Shown here in pieces: positions 63,457 to 64,000 of a stretch of 64,000 bases of DNA. Origin of the DNA: Arcobacter lacus (lineage in GTDB: Bacteria > Campylobacterota > Campylobacteria > Campylobacterales > Arcobacteraceae); assembly GCF_003063295.1 (NCBI RefSeq), contig NZ_MUXF01000019.1, positions 367,919 to 431,918 on the forward strand. The letters run 5' to 3'. Position 1 is the stretch's first letter, and each line of letters begins with the position of its first letter. A program made the position numbers and the translations under genes. The notes under the pieces were generated by a model that worked only from the letters and a program-made list of their open reading frames with translations, ran no database searches and had not been told where the DNA came from.

Positions 63457-63954
63457 TTGAAATTGAAAACTATTCTATTTATTTTTCTATTCATTTTTAA
63501 TGTATTTGCGTCAGCAATCGACATACAAAATTTAACATCACAACAACTTGAAACATTGAAAAAAATTAAAGAAAAAGGTGAAGAACACGATCTTGGATAT
63601 ACTTTAATGGCTATTGCTATAAAAGAATCAAAACTTGGACAATACATGATAAACGACAAAACACATGATTTTGGACTTTATCAGGCAAATATCAAAACAG
63701 TATTAAGTAGACATAACATTACTGATACTGCTTGGAATAGAGATGTTCTTGCATCAAAACTTATTACTGATTTTCAATTCGCTACAAAAAATGCGATTGC
63801 TGAATTGACGTACTGGCAAAAAATCCATAAAAATGACTGGACAAAAGTTTGGGGAAGTTATAATGCTGGCTTCAAATATAATAGTAAAGAAGCAAGGGAT
63901 TACTCTCAAGATATAGCTGCAATTATTAAAGAACTTAAGAAAATCGATGTTTAA
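63457..63954 (+). CDS. exported lytic transglycosylase-like protein
   Basis: A 165-residue protein with signal peptide (ending VFASA) and a compact SLT-like lysozyme fold: catalytic Glu in AIKESKLGQY, DFGLYQAN, and WGSYNAGFKYNSKEARDY. Start is TTG at 63457 after AAAGGAG. Probably cleaves peptidoglycan glycan strands. Confidence 0.8.
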   Translation: MKLKTILFIFLFIFNVFASAIDIQNLTSQQLETLKKIKEKGEEHDLGYTLMAIAIKESKLGQYMINDKTHDFGLYQANIKTVLSRHNITDTAWNRDVLASKLITDFQFATKNAIAELTYWQKIHKNDWTKVWGSYNAGFKYNSKEARDYSQDIAAIIKELKKIDV

Positions 63955-63960
63955 ATTTTA

Positions 63961-63988
63961 AATTAACTGGGAATGATCCTAGTTAATT
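63961..63988 (+). terminator. putative terminator
   Basis: AATTAACTGGGA / TCCTAGTTAATT stem (11 of 12 paired) around ATGA, followed by GCTCTTTT, right after the transglycosylase stop. Confidence 0.6.
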
Positions 63989-64000
63989 GCTCTTTTGATA

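Overview
The window is low-GC, gene-dense DNA with short intergenic gaps. It looks like a chromosome segment of a Campylobacterota species, most likely the Arcobacter/Aliarcobacter group (inference, not a database match). Reasons: a lone F0 subunit c gene whose product begins like a signal peptide, extended -10 promoters (TGnTATAAT), imelysin / di-heme oxidoreductase / cytochrome c peroxidase iron genes, CcoG, and many chemoreceptor, GGDEF/EAL and histidine kinase genes. I see no insertion sequence, prophage, rRNA or CRISPR array. One tRNA (Leu, GAG) is present.

1-11.0 kb, detoxification and regulation: an MFS transporter (cut by the window edge), iron-type alcohol dehydrogenase, two AraC-family regulators, a Gfo/Idh/MocA oxidoreductase, an SDR and small FAD protein under a MarR regulator, a DUF3737/MalY-PatB pair, and a cupin-cupin-carboxymuconolactone decarboxylase operon. 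Five promoters here carry the same AraC-type operator: two 15-nt direct half-sites 21 bp apart, with 24-25 nt to the -10. This suggests one local regulon, perhaps for reactive carbonyl compounds.

11.0-17.6 kb, glycosyltransferase island: a GT2 enzyme that seems to start at an ATA codon, a radical SAM protein, and a 991-residue protein with three glycosyltransferase-like domains around a degenerate kinase-like domain, preceded by a lipoprotein and two unknown genes. It is the best candidate here for an undescribed system.

17.7-33.0 kb, signalling and sulfur amino acids: a GGDEF/EAL protein, a frameshifted L,D-transpeptidase with a tiny lipoprotein, two trans-sulfuration enzymes, a response regulator, a duplicated chemoreceptor pair with duplicated upstream DNA, a second GGDEF/EAL protein and a sensor kinase with two solute-binding domains.

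33.1-50.5 kb, respiration and metals: an operon of two CydA-like membrane proteins, each ending in a cytochrome c domain, with a thioredoxin-like protein and a polyferredoxin; a pseudo-receiver response regulator; zinc genes (Zur, ZnuA, NicO-type permease) with two Zur-like boxes; NhaA; a five-gene iron operon behind a Fur-like box; and an AsmA-like protein.

50.6-64.0 kb, mainly housekeeping: atpE, tRNA-Leu, thiD, proA, a GH17-membrane protein, ccoG, a two-component pair, phosphomannomutase, a nitrilase-family amidase and a lytic transglycosylase.
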